This document shows positions 1 through 9,041 of a stretch of DNA of 64,000 nt, piece after piece (within the stretch, counting starts at the first letter, position 1; each line of letters begins with the position of its first letter). Below the pieces are notes generated by a model, which did not search any database, was not told the origin of the DNA, and saw only the letters and a program-made list of their open reading frames with translations. The stretch lies in NCBI GenBank assembly GCA_003134685.1, contig PLCA01000009.1, positions 62,001 through 126,000 of the forward strand, in the 5' to 3' direction. The stretch is from Gemmatimonadota bacterium. Lineage in GTDB: Bacteria; Gemmatimonadota; Gemmatimonadetes; Gemmatimonadales; Gemmatimonadaceae. The position numbers and the translations under genes were made by a program.

Positions 1-625
1 GCGCGGAGCGCGTCTCGGTGGCGTCGAGACCCGACGGAATCGAGAGCTGTCGCGCCAGAAAACCGCCTGGACCAGACGCGTCAATGACGAAATTCGCGCG
101 CAGCTCGAAGGGCGTGCCGTTCCGCGTGCCGCTCAAGCGGACGGAATCCGGTGCGATGTCCGCCGTGGTCAGGTTCACGCGGTCCCTGTAGTCGACACCA
201 GCGGCGATTGCCTCGCGCACGAAATGGTGATCGATGTCCGCCCGCACCCAATGCGAGTCCGAGAGGGAGTCATGCGGGCTCGCCGCGACCAGCAGACGCT
301 CCGAATCGAGGCCGCGATTGGCGAAAGGCTGATCGCGATGATGCCTGTAGTAGGTGAAGCCGCGCTTCAGCCCGCGACGAAGCTCCGGGAAATGCGCCAG
401 CCAGCGGCCGTGCGTCGCCAACCGATAGCAGTCCGGCAGTCCGTACCGAATTCCAATCCGCTCGAGCGACAGGTTTGCGAGCGGAGTTGACGACTCTCCG
501 ATCGCGAAGCGCGGATGCGTGCCGCGCTCGAGCAGGACGACGTCGTACCCTTGCACGGCGAGTATGCGGGCCAGGAGCGATCCGGCGAATCCACTGCCGA
601 CGATAGCCACCTCGCACGATTTCAT
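1..625 (-). CDS. FAD-dependent oxidoreductase, halogenase/geranylgeranyl-reductase type (partial)
   Basis: Only the N-terminal 208 codons are inside the window; the gene runs off the left edge. Read leftward from the ATG at 623-625 it starts with an FAD-binding Rossmann fingerprint GSGFAG (residues 10-15), an acidic strand end LLER (31-34) and the motif GESSTPLANLSLERIG (from residue 43), which is typical of flavin-dependent tryptophan halogenases and geranylgeranyl-reductase-like monooxygenases. A second FAD motif, VIDASGPGGFLARQL, lies near residue 185. The visible part cannot separate halogenase from reductase, because the diagnostic WxWxIP region would lie past the edge. It sits 48 bp after a radical SAM gene and an asparagine-synthase-like gene on the same strand, so it is probably the third gene of one operon. 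It was identified by translating the frame directly, since no stop codon falls inside the window. Confidence 0.8.
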   Translation of the reverse strand, partial: MKSCEVAIVGSGFAGSLLARILAVQGYDVVLLERGTHPRFAIGESSTPLANLSLERIGIRYGLPDCYRLATHGRWLAHFPELRRGLKRGFTYYRHHRDQPFANRGLDSERLLVAASPHDSLSDSHWVRADIDHHFVREAIAAGVDYRDRVNLTTADIAPDSVRLSGTRNGTPFELRANFVIDASGPGGFLARQLSIPSGLDATETRSA

Positions 626-673
626 ATCACGGCCGACCGCGAAGACGCGAGCGCAAAAAACGACGAGCTCATT

Positions 674-1663
674 TTACTCCGCTCCGCAAGAGCCGCAGGA
701 GACTCGTGACTCCGAGCGGCCGCTGACATTCACGCGTCGCAACCGCTCCACGCGCTCGGCGCGGCAATGCTCGCACGCCGGCAGGCGGTCGACGTCCCAC
801 AGGTCGGCGGTCACGACTGCTTTCGTGAACTGCAGAGAGAGGTCGAGCGATTCCTCGAGCTGTAACAACGTCGGCGGTGTGAAATGCCCCAATCCCTGAA
901 GCCGTTCCATCTCGCCATTCCCGCCGCGCACGGGAATGATCGATACGACCGACGCGCCTCGCTCTACCGCGTACTCGACGGCGCGCACTGTCCACCCGAC
1001 GGTTTCGTCGACAGGCACGTACGGCGCGCCGAGCAGAACGAAAACGCGGAGATCGATGCCATTGTCCGAAAGAAACCGCGCCGCCGTATCGAATCGCGCG
1101 AGGTCGAGGCGTTTGTTGAGCTGCGCCGCAGCTGCAGGATGAATCGTCTCGAGTCCCACCGCGACTTCGAGCTGTCCCGGAATCTGTCGCGCGAACTCGA
1201 GCGTTTTCGCCCCGATCGTGTTGGCGTGGGACTCTACGGTGATTGCGGCAAACGGCGCTGCCAACTTCGCAATGCCGAGCACGTCCTCGGAGGGGACAGC
1301 TCGTTGGTCGAAGAAGTTGCTCGCGTTGTAAAGCTTGAGCCGATCCGGCGTCTGGCCGTCGCGCGCCTGTCCGTCGCGCGCCTCGAGAACACTTTCGAGC
1401 TGCCGGGTCAGCGCACCGGGAGGCGTCGGGCCGTCGAGAGTCCATTGCCACAGGTCGCAGAACGAGCACGTGAACGGACACTCGGCACCAGTGAGAAATA
1501 CCGTGAGCGCCCGCTCGACCTTTCCGCCGGGCCGGCGCTCGTCCTCGAGCACCGATCCATGCGCCATGTAAGGATCTACGCGCGCCTTAGGCGGCCGGAG
1601 GCTCCGAATTCGCCGATCGACATCGACAGTCGTCCCCACGAATGGATCCAAGGTCGAGGTCAC
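674..1663 (-). CDS. Radical SAM protein, uncharacterised family
   Basis: 329 residues from the GTG at 1661-1663. The frame is open further upstream, but that part overlaps the asparagine-synthase-like gene and has no family-like sequence. The cluster-binding triad CPFTCSFC (Cys 62, 66, 69; CX3CX2C) binds the [4Fe-4S]/SAM pair. Further on come IKLYN-like KLYNASNFFD, VAVGLETIHP and SIIPVRGGNGEMERL, which fit the second half of a radical SAM barrel. The C-terminus has two cysteine pairs (CEHC and CGSC) that could hold zinc or a second cluster. The family is widespread in environmental bacteria but I know of no assigned reaction. It lies 28 bp after the asparagine-synthase-like gene and 48 bp before the flavoprotein, on the same strand. 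A role as the core radical enzyme of a small biosynthetic pathway is an inference. Confidence 0.85.
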   Translation of the reverse strand: MTSTLDPFVGTTVDVDRRIRSLRPPKARVDPYMAHGSVLEDERRPGGKVERALTVFLTGAECPFTCSFCDLWQWTLDGPTPPGALTRQLESVLEARDGQARDGQTPDRLKLYNASNFFDQRAVPSEDVLGIAKLAAPFAAITVESHANTIGAKTLEFARQIPGQLEVAVGLETIHPAAAAQLNKRLDLARFDTAARFLSDNGIDLRVFVLLGAPYVPVDETVGWTVRAVEYAVERGASVVSIIPVRGGNGEMERLQGLGHFTPPTLLQLEESLDLSLQFTKAVVTADLWDVDRLPACEHCRAERVERLRRVNVSGRSESRVSCGSCGAE

Positions 1664-1691
1664 GCGAGGCGCACGAGCACTGTCGACGTGC

Positions 1692-3029
1692 TCACACGAC
1701 GGCGGCGTGCAGCTTCTCGAAATGACGGCGGTAGCGCGTCTCGTCCTGCGGGAAGAGTCGCGCGACTTGTTTCGCCGAGACCGATCCGTGCTGGAACCGG
1801 CGCTTGGGAAAAACTGGCATGTCGAGCCCCAACACCGATCGAATACCACGCGCGACGATCTCGCCCTTCAAAGCGTACAATCGTTCGTGCGATCCCTTGG
1901 TCAGCTCGGCGAACGGAATCGCCTCAGCCACTGCGATGACGGAGGGACGAGTGTAAGGACTGAACCCCTCGAACCCGTATTCACGAGCGCAGGCGAAGCT
2001 TCGCACGCAGGCGCGGCTATAGCCGCCGGAGTAGGTGAGCGAATGCTTGATGGAGTCGACGCCCCAGCCTTCCTGGTAGAGCATCCGGTTATTGACCACG
2101 CTCCGAATGGTGAGCTCACGATTCGCTTCGATCGGGTAGTCCTTGAGATTCTCGTCGCCGCCGTCGCCATCCACGAGCAGAGTCCAAGATGGATAACGCT
2201 CACGAATGCCGGCGAGCAGCGCGAGATTTACCGCGGCGCACTCCACGTCGAGCGGCTTGTAGTCCTCGATCACGCTGACGGCGCGGAGTGGATCGAGGCT
2301 GCTCGAGGAGACCTCGATGGTCTCGTGGAGCATCTCGAGATTCGTCCGACTCAGGAATTCGCGGGCCTGTCGCGCATCATCGCCCTCACCATCCACGTCG
2401 AGAGTGAACGCCTTGAGACGCGTGGGAGCCTGCCCTTCGTTCAAGAGAAGCTTGTAAAGGCAAAGCAGAACCGCTCCGCTGTCGATGCCGCCCGAAAACG
2501 GAACGCCGATTGGCGCGCCGCGGTCGTGCAGCGCGAGCCACTTACGGAGCTCGGTGTAAACGCCCTCGATGTAGTGCCGGCCGATCTGATCGAGATCACC
2601 AGGCAGCGTAGCACGCGGCGGATCGAAGAAGCGCAGGTACACGGGATTTGGATCCGGGCAGCCCACCAGCCGAAGCGTGGTGACGTGATGCGCCGGCACC
2701 ATCCGGGTGTACGACGGATGGAATTGGGCTTCCCACCCGTGGCGGGCCAGTTCCGCGGCGATCTCGTCGATTCTCTCAGCGACGATCAGGACCGGCCCGT
2801 CGACTGCTTTCGCCAGGAAATATCTGAGTGGACGGTCAAGGCTTCGCGCCAGGGCGACTCGCTCCCCGTCCTGCGCGACGATTGCAAAGGAGCCGTCGAT
2901 TGCGAGTACTTGACCGACATCACTAGCGAGCAACCTGCGCTGCGCTTCAGATTCGTCGATCGCCCAGAAGCGCTGGGAGTCTCGCGGGATCAGGTTAACG
3001 ACGCGGGAAATCGGCAGGGCAGTGGTCAT
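1692..3029 (-). CDS. Asparagine synthase-like ATP-dependent ligase lacking the glutaminase cysteine
   Basis: 445 residues from the ATG at 3027-3029. An upstream extension is open but would run into the divergent methyltransferase gene. The synthetase half is clear: the PP-loop SGGIDSG (about residues 179-185) binds ATP, and DGDGGDEN matches the second ATP/acyl-adenylate motif. The N-terminal 120 residues still look like strands of a class II glutaminase (IDGSFAIVAQDG, SLDRPLRYF), but the protein begins MTTALPIS and has no Cys at position 2. It therefore cannot make ammonia from glutamine in the usual way. Relatives of this type often form amide bonds or cyclise acids in natural-product pathways, like beta-lactam synthetase. 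First gene of the three-gene minus-strand set. Confidence 0.88.
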   Translation of the reverse strand: MTTALPISRVVNLIPRDSQRFWAIDESEAQRRLLASDVGQVLAIDGSFAIVAQDGERVALARSLDRPLRYFLAKAVDGPVLIVAERIDEIAAELARHGWEAQFHPSYTRMVPAHHVTTLRLVGCPDPNPVYLRFFDPPRATLPGDLDQIGRHYIEGVYTELRKWLALHDRGAPIGVPFSGGIDSGAVLLCLYKLLLNEGQAPTRLKAFTLDVDGEGDDARQAREFLSRTNLEMLHETIEVSSSSLDPLRAVSVIEDYKPLDVECAAVNLALLAGIRERYPSWTLLVDGDGGDENLKDYPIEANRELTIRSVVNNRMLYQEGWGVDSIKHSLTYSGGYSRACVRSFACAREYGFEGFSPYTRPSVIAVAEAIPFAELTKGSHERLYALKGEIVARGIRSVLGLDMPVFPKRRFQHGSVSAKQVARLFPQDETRYRRHFEKLHAAVV

Positions 3030-3091
3030 GCGATGAAATTGGCACTCGTGCACCAAATATTCCAGATTGTTGGCCGCACTCAACAGGGAGG

Positions 3092-3589
3092 TTGGTGAAG
3101 GGCGAACCGAACGACGGAGCGACACCGATTCACCCAGTGATGCACATTCCAGTGCCATGGGTGTTCATACTTGTCTATCTCATTGGTATAGGTGCGCGGC
3201 TCCTTTTCCCGATACGGCTTCGCCTCGGCCAATTCGCGGGCAGCATTCGCGTTGCCGGGTTGGTCCTCGTAGCCATCGGGATACTCGTCGCGTTTTCAGC
3301 GCAGGCGATTTTCCGGAGAGTACACACGACAACGATACCGTTCGAGAAACCGTCGACCTTCGTCAGCTCGGGCCCGTACCGATTCACTCGCAACCCGATG
3401 TATCTGGGACTGACGCTGATTTACGTGGGCGTGGCTGGAACTCGCCTCGAGATCTGGCCGCTCATCGTGCTGCCCCTGCTGGTGGCTTACATCGACTTCG
3501 TTGTAATTCCAGTCGAGGAGCGACGTCTCAGCGTCGTATTTGGCGATGCTTATCAACGGTACTGCGCGAGCGTGCGGCGTTGGCTGTAG
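3092..3589 (+). CDS. Isoprenylcysteine carboxyl methyltransferase-family membrane methyltransferase
   Basis: 165 residues, integral membrane. The family signature GPYRFTRNPMYLG (about residues 94-106) and the following VIPVEERRL are the SAM-binding elements of the ICMT/PEMT superfamily. Hydrophobic stretches near residues 22-40, 53-70 and 107-140 give three to four membrane segments. Bacterial members methylate lipids, small isoprenoid acids or unknown substrates, so the substrate cannot be read from sequence. A TTG/GTG pair at 3092-3097 directly follows AGGGAGG; an ATG at 3140 is the alternative start and would still keep all motifs. It is divergent from the asparagine-synthase-like gene, with 62 bp between them, and could share its regulation or be unrelated. 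Confidence 0.85.
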   Translation: MVKGEPNDGATPIHPVMHIPVPWVFILVYLIGIGARLLFPIRLRLGQFAGSIRVAGLVLVAIGILVAFSAQAIFRRVHTTTIPFEKPSTFVSSGPYRFTRNPMYLGLTLIYVGVAGTRLEIWPLIVLPLLVAYIDFVVIPVEERRLSVVFGDAYQRYCASVRRWL

Positions 3590-3627
3590 CTGTGACGGCG
3601 GCGCACCCCTGCCCGGGGTTCCTTAGC

Positions 3628-6600
3628 ATGCGCCGCCCCAAACTGTGCGCAGCGCTGATCCTCATACTGGCGTCAGCCGGTTGCGATCGGGGGGCTGAGC
3701 ATCCGGTCTTCAAGCTGCTGAGCGCGGATCAGACCGGAATCACCTTCGCTAACACCATCACCACCAGCGACTCGCTAAACGTTCAGACCGACGTCTACAT
3801 CTACAACGGCGCCGGCGTCGGCGTCGGCGACATCGACAACGACGGACTGCCCGACATCTTCTTCGCCGGCAACATGGTCTCGAGCCGATTGTACCTGAAC
3901 AAGGGGCACATGAAGTTTGAGGACATCACCAAGGCCGCCGGAGTCGCCACCAATCGGTGGGCCACGGGTGTGACGATGGCCGACGTCAACAACGACGGCT
4001 TTCTGGACATCTACGTTTCGGTCTCCGGACCGGCGTGGTCGAAGGGCGAACAGCGCGCAAATCTTCTCTTCATCAACAACGGCGACCGCACCTTCACCGA
4101 AGAAGCCGCCCGTTACGGCGTCGCCGACACGGGCTTCACCACCCACGCCGTCTTTCTCGACTACGATCGCGACGGCTGTCTCGACCTCTTCCTGCTCGAG
4201 AACTCGCCCAGCGATTTCTCACGCAGCAGCCTCCCCAGCCACCCCTCGGGCATGGCCGGGGAGACGCCCGGAAGCCACAACCAGCTCTATCACAACAACT
4301 GCCACGGCGGCTTCACCAACGTGTCGCAGCAGGCGGGCATTCTCAGCGAGGCGGGGTTTGGACTCGGCGTCGTGGTCGCCGATTTCAACCAGGACGGCTG
4401 GCCGGACATCTATGTCTCCAACGACATAACGCCAAACGACGTCCTCTACATCAACAACGGCAACGGAACCTTCACCAACAAGCGCGGCCAGTGGCTCAAG
4501 CACACCAGCCAGGCGGGTATGGGCGTCGACGCCGCCGACATCAACAACGATGGCTGGCCCGACATCGCGCAGGTCGACATGGCGCCGCACGACCTCAGTC
4601 GCAGGAAGCGGATGAGCGGCTTTGCGACGCTCGGCGGCGTCCAGCGGCTGCTTAGCCAGGGCATCCGGCAGGACTACAGCGTCAACGCGCTGCAGCTCAA
4701 TAACGGGATGATCGGCAACGGCGACGTGTTGTTCAGCGACATCGCGGCGCTCGCCGGTGTCGCGGCGACCGACTGGAGCTGGAGTCCCTTGCTCGCCGAT
4801 TTCGACAACGACGGCAACAAGGATCTCTTCATCGGCAACGGCTATCCCAAGGCGGTCAACGATCTCGACTATATGGCCATGGCGAACGGGGCGCGGCGGC
4901 GAGGAAATGCCGCGGCGGCACTCAAGCTCGTCGATCAGCTGCCGGCGTACGACGTCTCCAACTACTTCTTCGTCAACAACGGCGACCTGACGTTCACCGA
5001 CAAAACCAAAGCGTGGGGCCTCGAGCGTCCGAGCTTCTCCTACGGCGCCGCCTACGCCGATCTGGACAACGACGGCCGGCTCGATCTGGTGGTGAACAAT
5101 ATCGATGCGCCTGCGTTCATCTATCAGAACGTCCAGGCAGTCGACGACAAGCACCACTTCCTGCGCATCAAGCTGGAGGGCGACTCCACCAACCGTCGCG
5201 GCATCGGCTCGAGCGTCGTGCTAACCGCCGGCGGACGGAAGCAGTACCTCTATCAGTCGCCGTACCGCGGCTTCATGTCCACTGTCGATGACCGGCTTCA
5301 TTTTGGACTCGGTGCGGCCAGGAGCATCGACAGTCTCGAGATAGTCTGGCCCGACGGCAGATACCAGGTGTTGACCAACCTGGGCGTGGATCGAGAGCTG
5401 GTGCTCCGACACTCCGATGCCTCAGGGAAGCGAGGCGTCGGTCCGGCGGTGCCGAGCGGGAATCTGGCGTTCCAGCCTTTAGACGCGCGCAGAGGGCTCG
5501 CCTACAACGAGGCGAAATCGACGCGGTCGGATTACAGCGTGCAGCCGTTGTTGCCGTACAGTTTGTCCAGTCACGGGCCAGTGGTCGCCGTCGGCGATGT
5601 CAACGGTGACGGACTGGACGATGTGTTCATCGGGGGCGCGGCGGGTAGCACGCGCAAGCTCTTCATTCAGAAGAAGGATGGGAGCTTTGTCGCGGACACG
5701 CAGTCGCAGCCATGGGACGGCGACAAGGCGTATGAGGATTGGGGCGCGCTCTTCTTCGACGCCAACGGCGATGGGCTGCCCGACCTGTACGTCGCCAGCG
5801 GCGGCTATCAGCTCACGTCCGGCTCCCCGCTGCTGCAGGATCGCCTCTACATCAACAAGGGTGGCGGGCGATTCGTCAGAGATTCCGCAGCGCTCCCGGT
5901 GATGCTGACCAGCACCGCCACCGTTCGCGCCGGCGATTTCAACGGCGACGGGCGGCTGGACCTATTCGTTGGCGGTCGACTGACACCAGGCCAGTATCCG
6001 GTGCCCACCCGCAGCTACATCCTTCGCAACGACGGCGGGCATTTCACCGACGTGACAGCGCAGGTTGCTCCCGACCTGATCAAGCCCGGTGGCCTCATCA
6101 CCGACGCGCAGTGGATCGACTTCGACGGTGACGGCCGGCTCGATCTCGTGACCACCGGTGAGTGGATGCCGATCGAGTTCTATCGGAACGAAGGGGGCCG
6201 GCTGCGCAATGTCACCCAGTCCACCGGTTTGCCCCCGTTGCGGGGGTGGTGGTTCAGTCTCGCTGCCGGCGACTTCGACCGCGACGGACGCCAGGATCTC
6301 GTCGCCGGCAACCTCGGGCTCAACTACGCGTACACCACCGGCAAAGACTCCCACTTCGGCATTTACGCCGGCGACTTCAGCGGCGAGCGGAAGACCGATG
6401 TGATTCTCACGCAGGAGATGGGCGGGAAAGACTATCCGTACGCCGGCATCGCGCAGCTGGCGAACGCGATTTATCAGCTGGGAATCCGGTTCCCGACGTT
6501 CGGATCCTTTGCCAACACGACAATGGATCAGGCCTTCGCCGAGGCGGCGCTGAAGCAGGCGCTACACTATCAGGCGGATACGTTCGCCAGCATGTACCTG

Positions 6601-6954
6601 CACAACGACGGTGGCGGGAAATTCAGCGCCACGGCGCTCCCCAACTTCGCGCAGATCGCGCCCATAAAGGCGATCCTGGTGCAGGACGTAGACGGCGACG
6701 GAAACCTCGATTTGATCGTGGCCGGAAACATGTACGACGCGGAGCCCAACACTCCGCGCGCCGACGCTGGGAACGGGCTCTGGCTGAAGGGCGACGGCAA
6801 GGGCCACTTCGCCCCAGTGCCGCCGTGGCAGAGCGGTCTCGTCGCTCCTGCTGACGTCATGGGTCTTGCCATCGTGAAGACGGTGAGGGGCAGGGTGTTG
6901 ATCGTCGCCAACAGCGGGGACAGTCTTCAGACCTTCATGATCAGGAAACGGTAA
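3628..6954 (+). CDS. FG-GAP/VCBS repeat lipoprotein with ASPIC/UnbV domain (CRTAC1-like)
   Basis: 1108 residues from the ATG at 3628-3630. The frame is open upstream to 3067, but that part overlaps the methyltransferase, and the ATG starts a proper lipoprotein signal (positive MRRPK, hydrophobic core, lipobox ASAGC). The body has at least thirteen calcium-loop repeats of the form DxDxDGxxD, for example DIDNDGLPDIFF, DVNNDGFLDIYV and DFDGDGRLDLVT, which build beta-propeller blades. An ASPIC/UnbV module (RRGIGSSVVLTAGG through IVWPDGRYQ, about residues 515-590) separates two propeller halves. Such proteins are surface-exposed and common beside SusC/SusD pairs; the function is probably adhesion or glycan handling, not established. 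A damaged copy of its 3' end follows at 6968-7152. Confidence 0.92.
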   Translation: MRRPKLCAALILILASAGCDRGAEHPVFKLLSADQTGITFANTITTSDSLNVQTDVYIYNGAGVGVGDIDNDGLPDIFFAGNMVSSRLYLNKGHMKFEDITKAAGVATNRWATGVTMADVNNDGFLDIYVSVSGPAWSKGEQRANLLFINNGDRTFTEEAARYGVADTGFTTHAVFLDYDRDGCLDLFLLENSPSDFSRSSLPSHPSGMAGETPGSHNQLYHNNCHGGFTNVSQQAGILSEAGFGLGVVVADFNQDGWPDIYVSNDITPNDVLYINNGNGTFTNKRGQWLKHTSQAGMGVDAADINNDGWPDIAQVDMAPHDLSRRKRMSGFATLGGVQRLLSQGIRQDYSVNALQLNNGMIGNGDVLFSDIAALAGVAATDWSWSPLLADFDNDGNKDLFIGNGYPKAVNDLDYMAMANGARRRGNAAAALKLVDQLPAYDVSNYFFVNNGDLTFTDKTKAWGLERPSFSYGAAYADLDNDGRLDLVVNNIDAPAFIYQNVQAVDDKHHFLRIKLEGDSTNRRGIGSSVVLTAGGRKQYLYQSPYRGFMSTVDDRLHFGLGAARSIDSLEIVWPDGRYQVLTNLGVDRELVLRHSDASGKRGVGPAVPSGNLAFQPLDARRGLAYNEAKSTRSDYSVQPLLPYSLSSHGPVVAVGDVNGDGLDDVFIGGAAGSTRKLFIQKKDGSFVADTQSQPWDGDKAYEDWGALFFDANGDGLPDLYVASGGYQLTSGSPLLQDRLYINKGGGRFVRDSAALPVMLTSTATVRAGDFNGDGRLDLFVGGRLTPGQYPVPTRSYILRNDGGHFTDVTAQVAPDLIKPGGLITDAQWIDFDGDGRLDLVTTGEWMPIEFYRNEGGRLRNVTQSTGLPPLRGWWFSLAAGDFDRDGRQDLVAGNLGLNYAYTTGKDSHFGIYAGDFSGERKTDVILTQEMGGKDYPYAGIAQLANAIYQLGIRFPTFGSFANTTMDQAFAEAALKQALHYQADTFASMYLHNDGGGKFSATALPNFAQIAPIKAILVQDVDGDGNLDLIVAGNMYDAEPNTPRADAGNGLWLKGDGKGHFAPVPPWQSGLVAPADVMGLAIVKTVRGRVLIVANSGDSLQTFMIRKR

Positions 6955-6967
6955 GAAAGAAATCGCC

Positions 6968-7152
6968 TTACTGCGGGCGCAAGGTGGAAAAATCAGGAAG
7001 GGCCATTTCACGTCGGTGCCGCCGACCAAGAGCGGCTTTCTAGCTCCGTTTAACGCCGTTGGTCTCGCGCTCATCAACACACCGAACGGAAGGCTGTGAT
7101 CGTCGCGAACAGCGGTGACACCTTCCAGGCGTTCACCATCCGGAAACGGTAA
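6968..7152 (+). pseudogene. Decayed duplicate of the 3' end of the FG-GAP gene
   Basis: Directly after the stop of the FG-GAP gene the sequence encodes a second, diverged copy of its last 50 or so residues. The frame from 6998 reads KGHFTSVPPTKSGFLAP then NAVGLALINTPNGRL and meets TGA at 7097; shifting by one base restores VIVANSGDTFQAFTIRKR and TAA at 7150. The intact gene ends with GHFAPVPPWQSGLVAP, VLIVANSGDSLQTF and MIRKR. One base is thus missing near 7094-7098. This is best explained as the tail of a former tandem paralogue, most of which has been deleted. No start codon or signal peptide remains. Confidence 0.8.
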
Positions 7153-7171
7153 GGAAGAAGATCGTTGAAAA

Positions 7172-7205
7172 AAAAGGCCCTGGTACGTGAGTACCAGGGC
7201 CTTTT
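7172..7205. terminator. Bidirectional intrinsic terminator between convergent genes
   Basis: A perfect 15-bp inverted repeat (7172-7186 and 7191-7205) with the loop GTGA and an A-tract on the left and T-tract on the right. It lies between the FG-GAP gene plus its remnant (plus strand) and susD (minus strand), so it can end transcription from both sides. Confidence 0.9.
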
Positions 7206-7218
7206 GTACAACAGGTTC

Positions 7219-9009
7219 TTACCAGCCGGTATTCTGCTTGAGCATGTCAGTTCCGCCAACTTGGCTCAACTGGATCTGATCGAGCGGGATTGCATACCAA
7301 CGATGCCGGGCAGTTGGCAGCTCTGCCGTTAGCTTGTAGGCCTTTCTGGCTTTCTCGTTTCCGCCACCAACTCCGTTGAGGTATCCGGTGATGACAGGGA
7401 TAAAGGTTCCGTAGCGGCGCAGATCGAAGAGGCGTTGACCTTCCATCGCCAGCTCGAGCCTGCGTTCGGTTTGGACCGCCGTACGGGCGGTCGCTGCGTC
7501 CGGGAACGGCGGGTATAAGCCGATCTTGTATGTCGCCCACGTGATCCTTGGATCGTTGATCGGGATCGCCATGTCGGCGCGACTCGTCCCTGGGCCCTGG
7601 GCGAAAACACCCGCACGAGTTCTGATCTGGTTCACAATCGCCGTGGCGCCGGCCAGATCACCGGTTTCAACTTCCGCCTCCGCCAGCATCAGCAGCAGGT
7701 CGGCGTAGCGGTAAATGTGGATGTTGATCGAGCTCTGCTGCTGCGGCTGCCAACCAACGGTCGACTCGGCGCCGCTGCCCTTTTCGTGGATGATTTTCTT
7801 GGGCATGTAGAGACCGGCGTTCACCACCTCCCTCACCCACGCATTGCTGAAGTTCCCCCAATCCTTGAACGGGACGCCATCACGGCCGACCGTCCAATCC
7901 AGGCGCGGATCCACCGGCGTCATATTGCCGGCGGCGAAGTCGCTTTCGTCCGAATTCCATGTAGCCGGAGCCGTGATCGAGAGCGGGAGTCCCGACACGG
8001 GGTCAACCTTGAATTGGTTGACCAGGTTCTGCGACGGTGGGTCAAAGCCGCAGCAAGCGAAGTGACTCGGGGAATACGGGAAATTCAGACGCTCCCCGTA
8101 GTTCGCATTCGCCGCGTTCGGCTCTCCGTCGTTGGAAGATGCCTGGTACGCGAAGATCGTCTCTGGGCCGTTCGACGCGTCCTGATAAGCGCTCCAGACA
8201 CGATCGAAGCTCGTCTCGAGGGCGTAAGGTCCGTTCGCCTGAACCTCCTTGAGCTGCGTAACCGCAAGGGCCCACTGGTGCGCATAGACCAGCACGCGAC
8301 CCCTATACGCCTTGGCCGTCCACTGACTCGCTCGCCCCTTCTGACCGTTGCGTGGCGAGGCCGGCAATACCTTGATTGCCGAGTCGAGATCCTTCAGGAT
8401 TTCGGTGATGACTGCCGCGCTATCGATGTTTGGCTTGCGGAAATCCTGGTCATCCTCGCGGTAATAGGGAATGTTCCCCCACATCCGGTACGCCTCGAAG
8501 TGGTAGTGCGCCCTGAGGAATATCGCCTCCCCCGCGACTTGGGCTGCCTCCGTGGGAGAGTACTCCGTCGGGCTCGCCGTTACTACCTGCTTCAGCAGGC
8601 GAAGAGTCGAGTTCGCTCGGACGACTCCTTCGTACACTATTACCCACTTCTGATTCAGATATTGGTCTGCCGAGGGAGTACCCCAATGATATCCCTCGAT
8701 GTCATTGATGGGGGGTTGATCGGTACTAGATGATCCCTTGTAGGAATCATCGGCCGCGACGCTACCAAACACCCAGTTGCTGACCGCGCACCCCCAGTTG
8801 CCGCTTGTCGCATCCGTGCAATCGAGGGTTCGATACGCAGCTATGAGAGAGCCTTCCACGCCCGTGCGATTCGCAAGGGTCGTTGCATCCAGTGTCCCCT
8901 GTGGCTCAGACGCGGTCGACAGGAAATCCTTGCAGCCGTAAAGCACAGCTGTCGCAAGAATCGTCACCGCCATTCCGCGGAGCAGGGACTTTTTCGATAC
9001 CGGTGCCAT
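7219..9009 (-). CDS. SusD/RagB-family outer-membrane nutrient-binding lipoprotein
   Basis: 596 residues. The N-terminus is a lipoprotein signal with lipobox LYGC (Cys about residue 26), followed by the conserved CKDFL start of mature SusD proteins. The middle carries the SusD TPR-like region (LRLLKQVV, AIFLRAHYHFEAYRMWG), and the C-terminus has RRLELAMEGQRLFDLRR and ends in LKQNTGW, close to the usual family ending. It forms the surface lid of a TonB-dependent SusC channel and binds oligosaccharides or peptides. It lies 32 bp after susC on the same strand and is co-transcribed. No glycoside hydrolase or anti-sigma/ECF pair is adjacent, so the substrate is not indicated by context. Transcription ends at the hairpin 7172-7205. 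Confidence 0.96.
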   Translation of the reverse strand: MAPVSKKSLLRGMAVTILATAVLYGCKDFLSTASEPQGTLDATTLANRTGVEGSLIAAYRTLDCTDATSGNWGCAVSNWVFGSVAADDSYKGSSSTDQPPINDIEGYHWGTPSADQYLNQKWVIVYEGVVRANSTLRLLKQVVTASPTEYSPTEAAQVAGEAIFLRAHYHFEAYRMWGNIPYYREDDQDFRKPNIDSAAVITEILKDLDSAIKVLPASPRNGQKGRASQWTAKAYRGRVLVYAHQWALAVTQLKEVQANGPYALETSFDRVWSAYQDASNGPETIFAYQASSNDGEPNAANANYGERLNFPYSPSHFACCGFDPPSQNLVNQFKVDPVSGLPLSITAPATWNSDESDFAAGNMTPVDPRLDWTVGRDGVPFKDWGNFSNAWVREVVNAGLYMPKKIIHEKGSGAESTVGWQPQQQSSINIHIYRYADLLLMLAEAEVETGDLAGATAIVNQIRTRAGVFAQGPGTSRADMAIPINDPRITWATYKIGLYPPFPDAATARTAVQTERRLELAMEGQRLFDLRRYGTFIPVITGYLNGVGGGNEKARKAYKLTAELPTARHRWYAIPLDQIQLSQVGGTDMLKQNTGW

Positions 9010-9041
9010 CGTGTCTTATCCTTTGAAAAAGGCCGATTCGT

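Noticed and set aside
884-1939. 351-codon plus-strand frame antisense to the radical SAM and synthetase genes
   Set aside because: No family features; long antisense frames are common in high-GC coding DNA, and the minus-strand genes have clear motifs.
1707-3098. 463-codon plus-strand frame antisense to the asparagine-synthase-like gene
   Set aside because: Mirror of a gene with a PP-loop; the antisense product has no recognisable motif.
3067-3627. N-terminal extension of the FG-GAP protein
   Set aside because: It overlaps the methyltransferase gene in another frame, and a lipoprotein signal begins at 3628.
4219-5157. 312-codon minus-strand frame inside the FG-GAP gene
   Set aside because: The repeated Asp/Asn codons of the calcium loops read as Val/Ile-rich antisense sequence; an artefact of the repeats.
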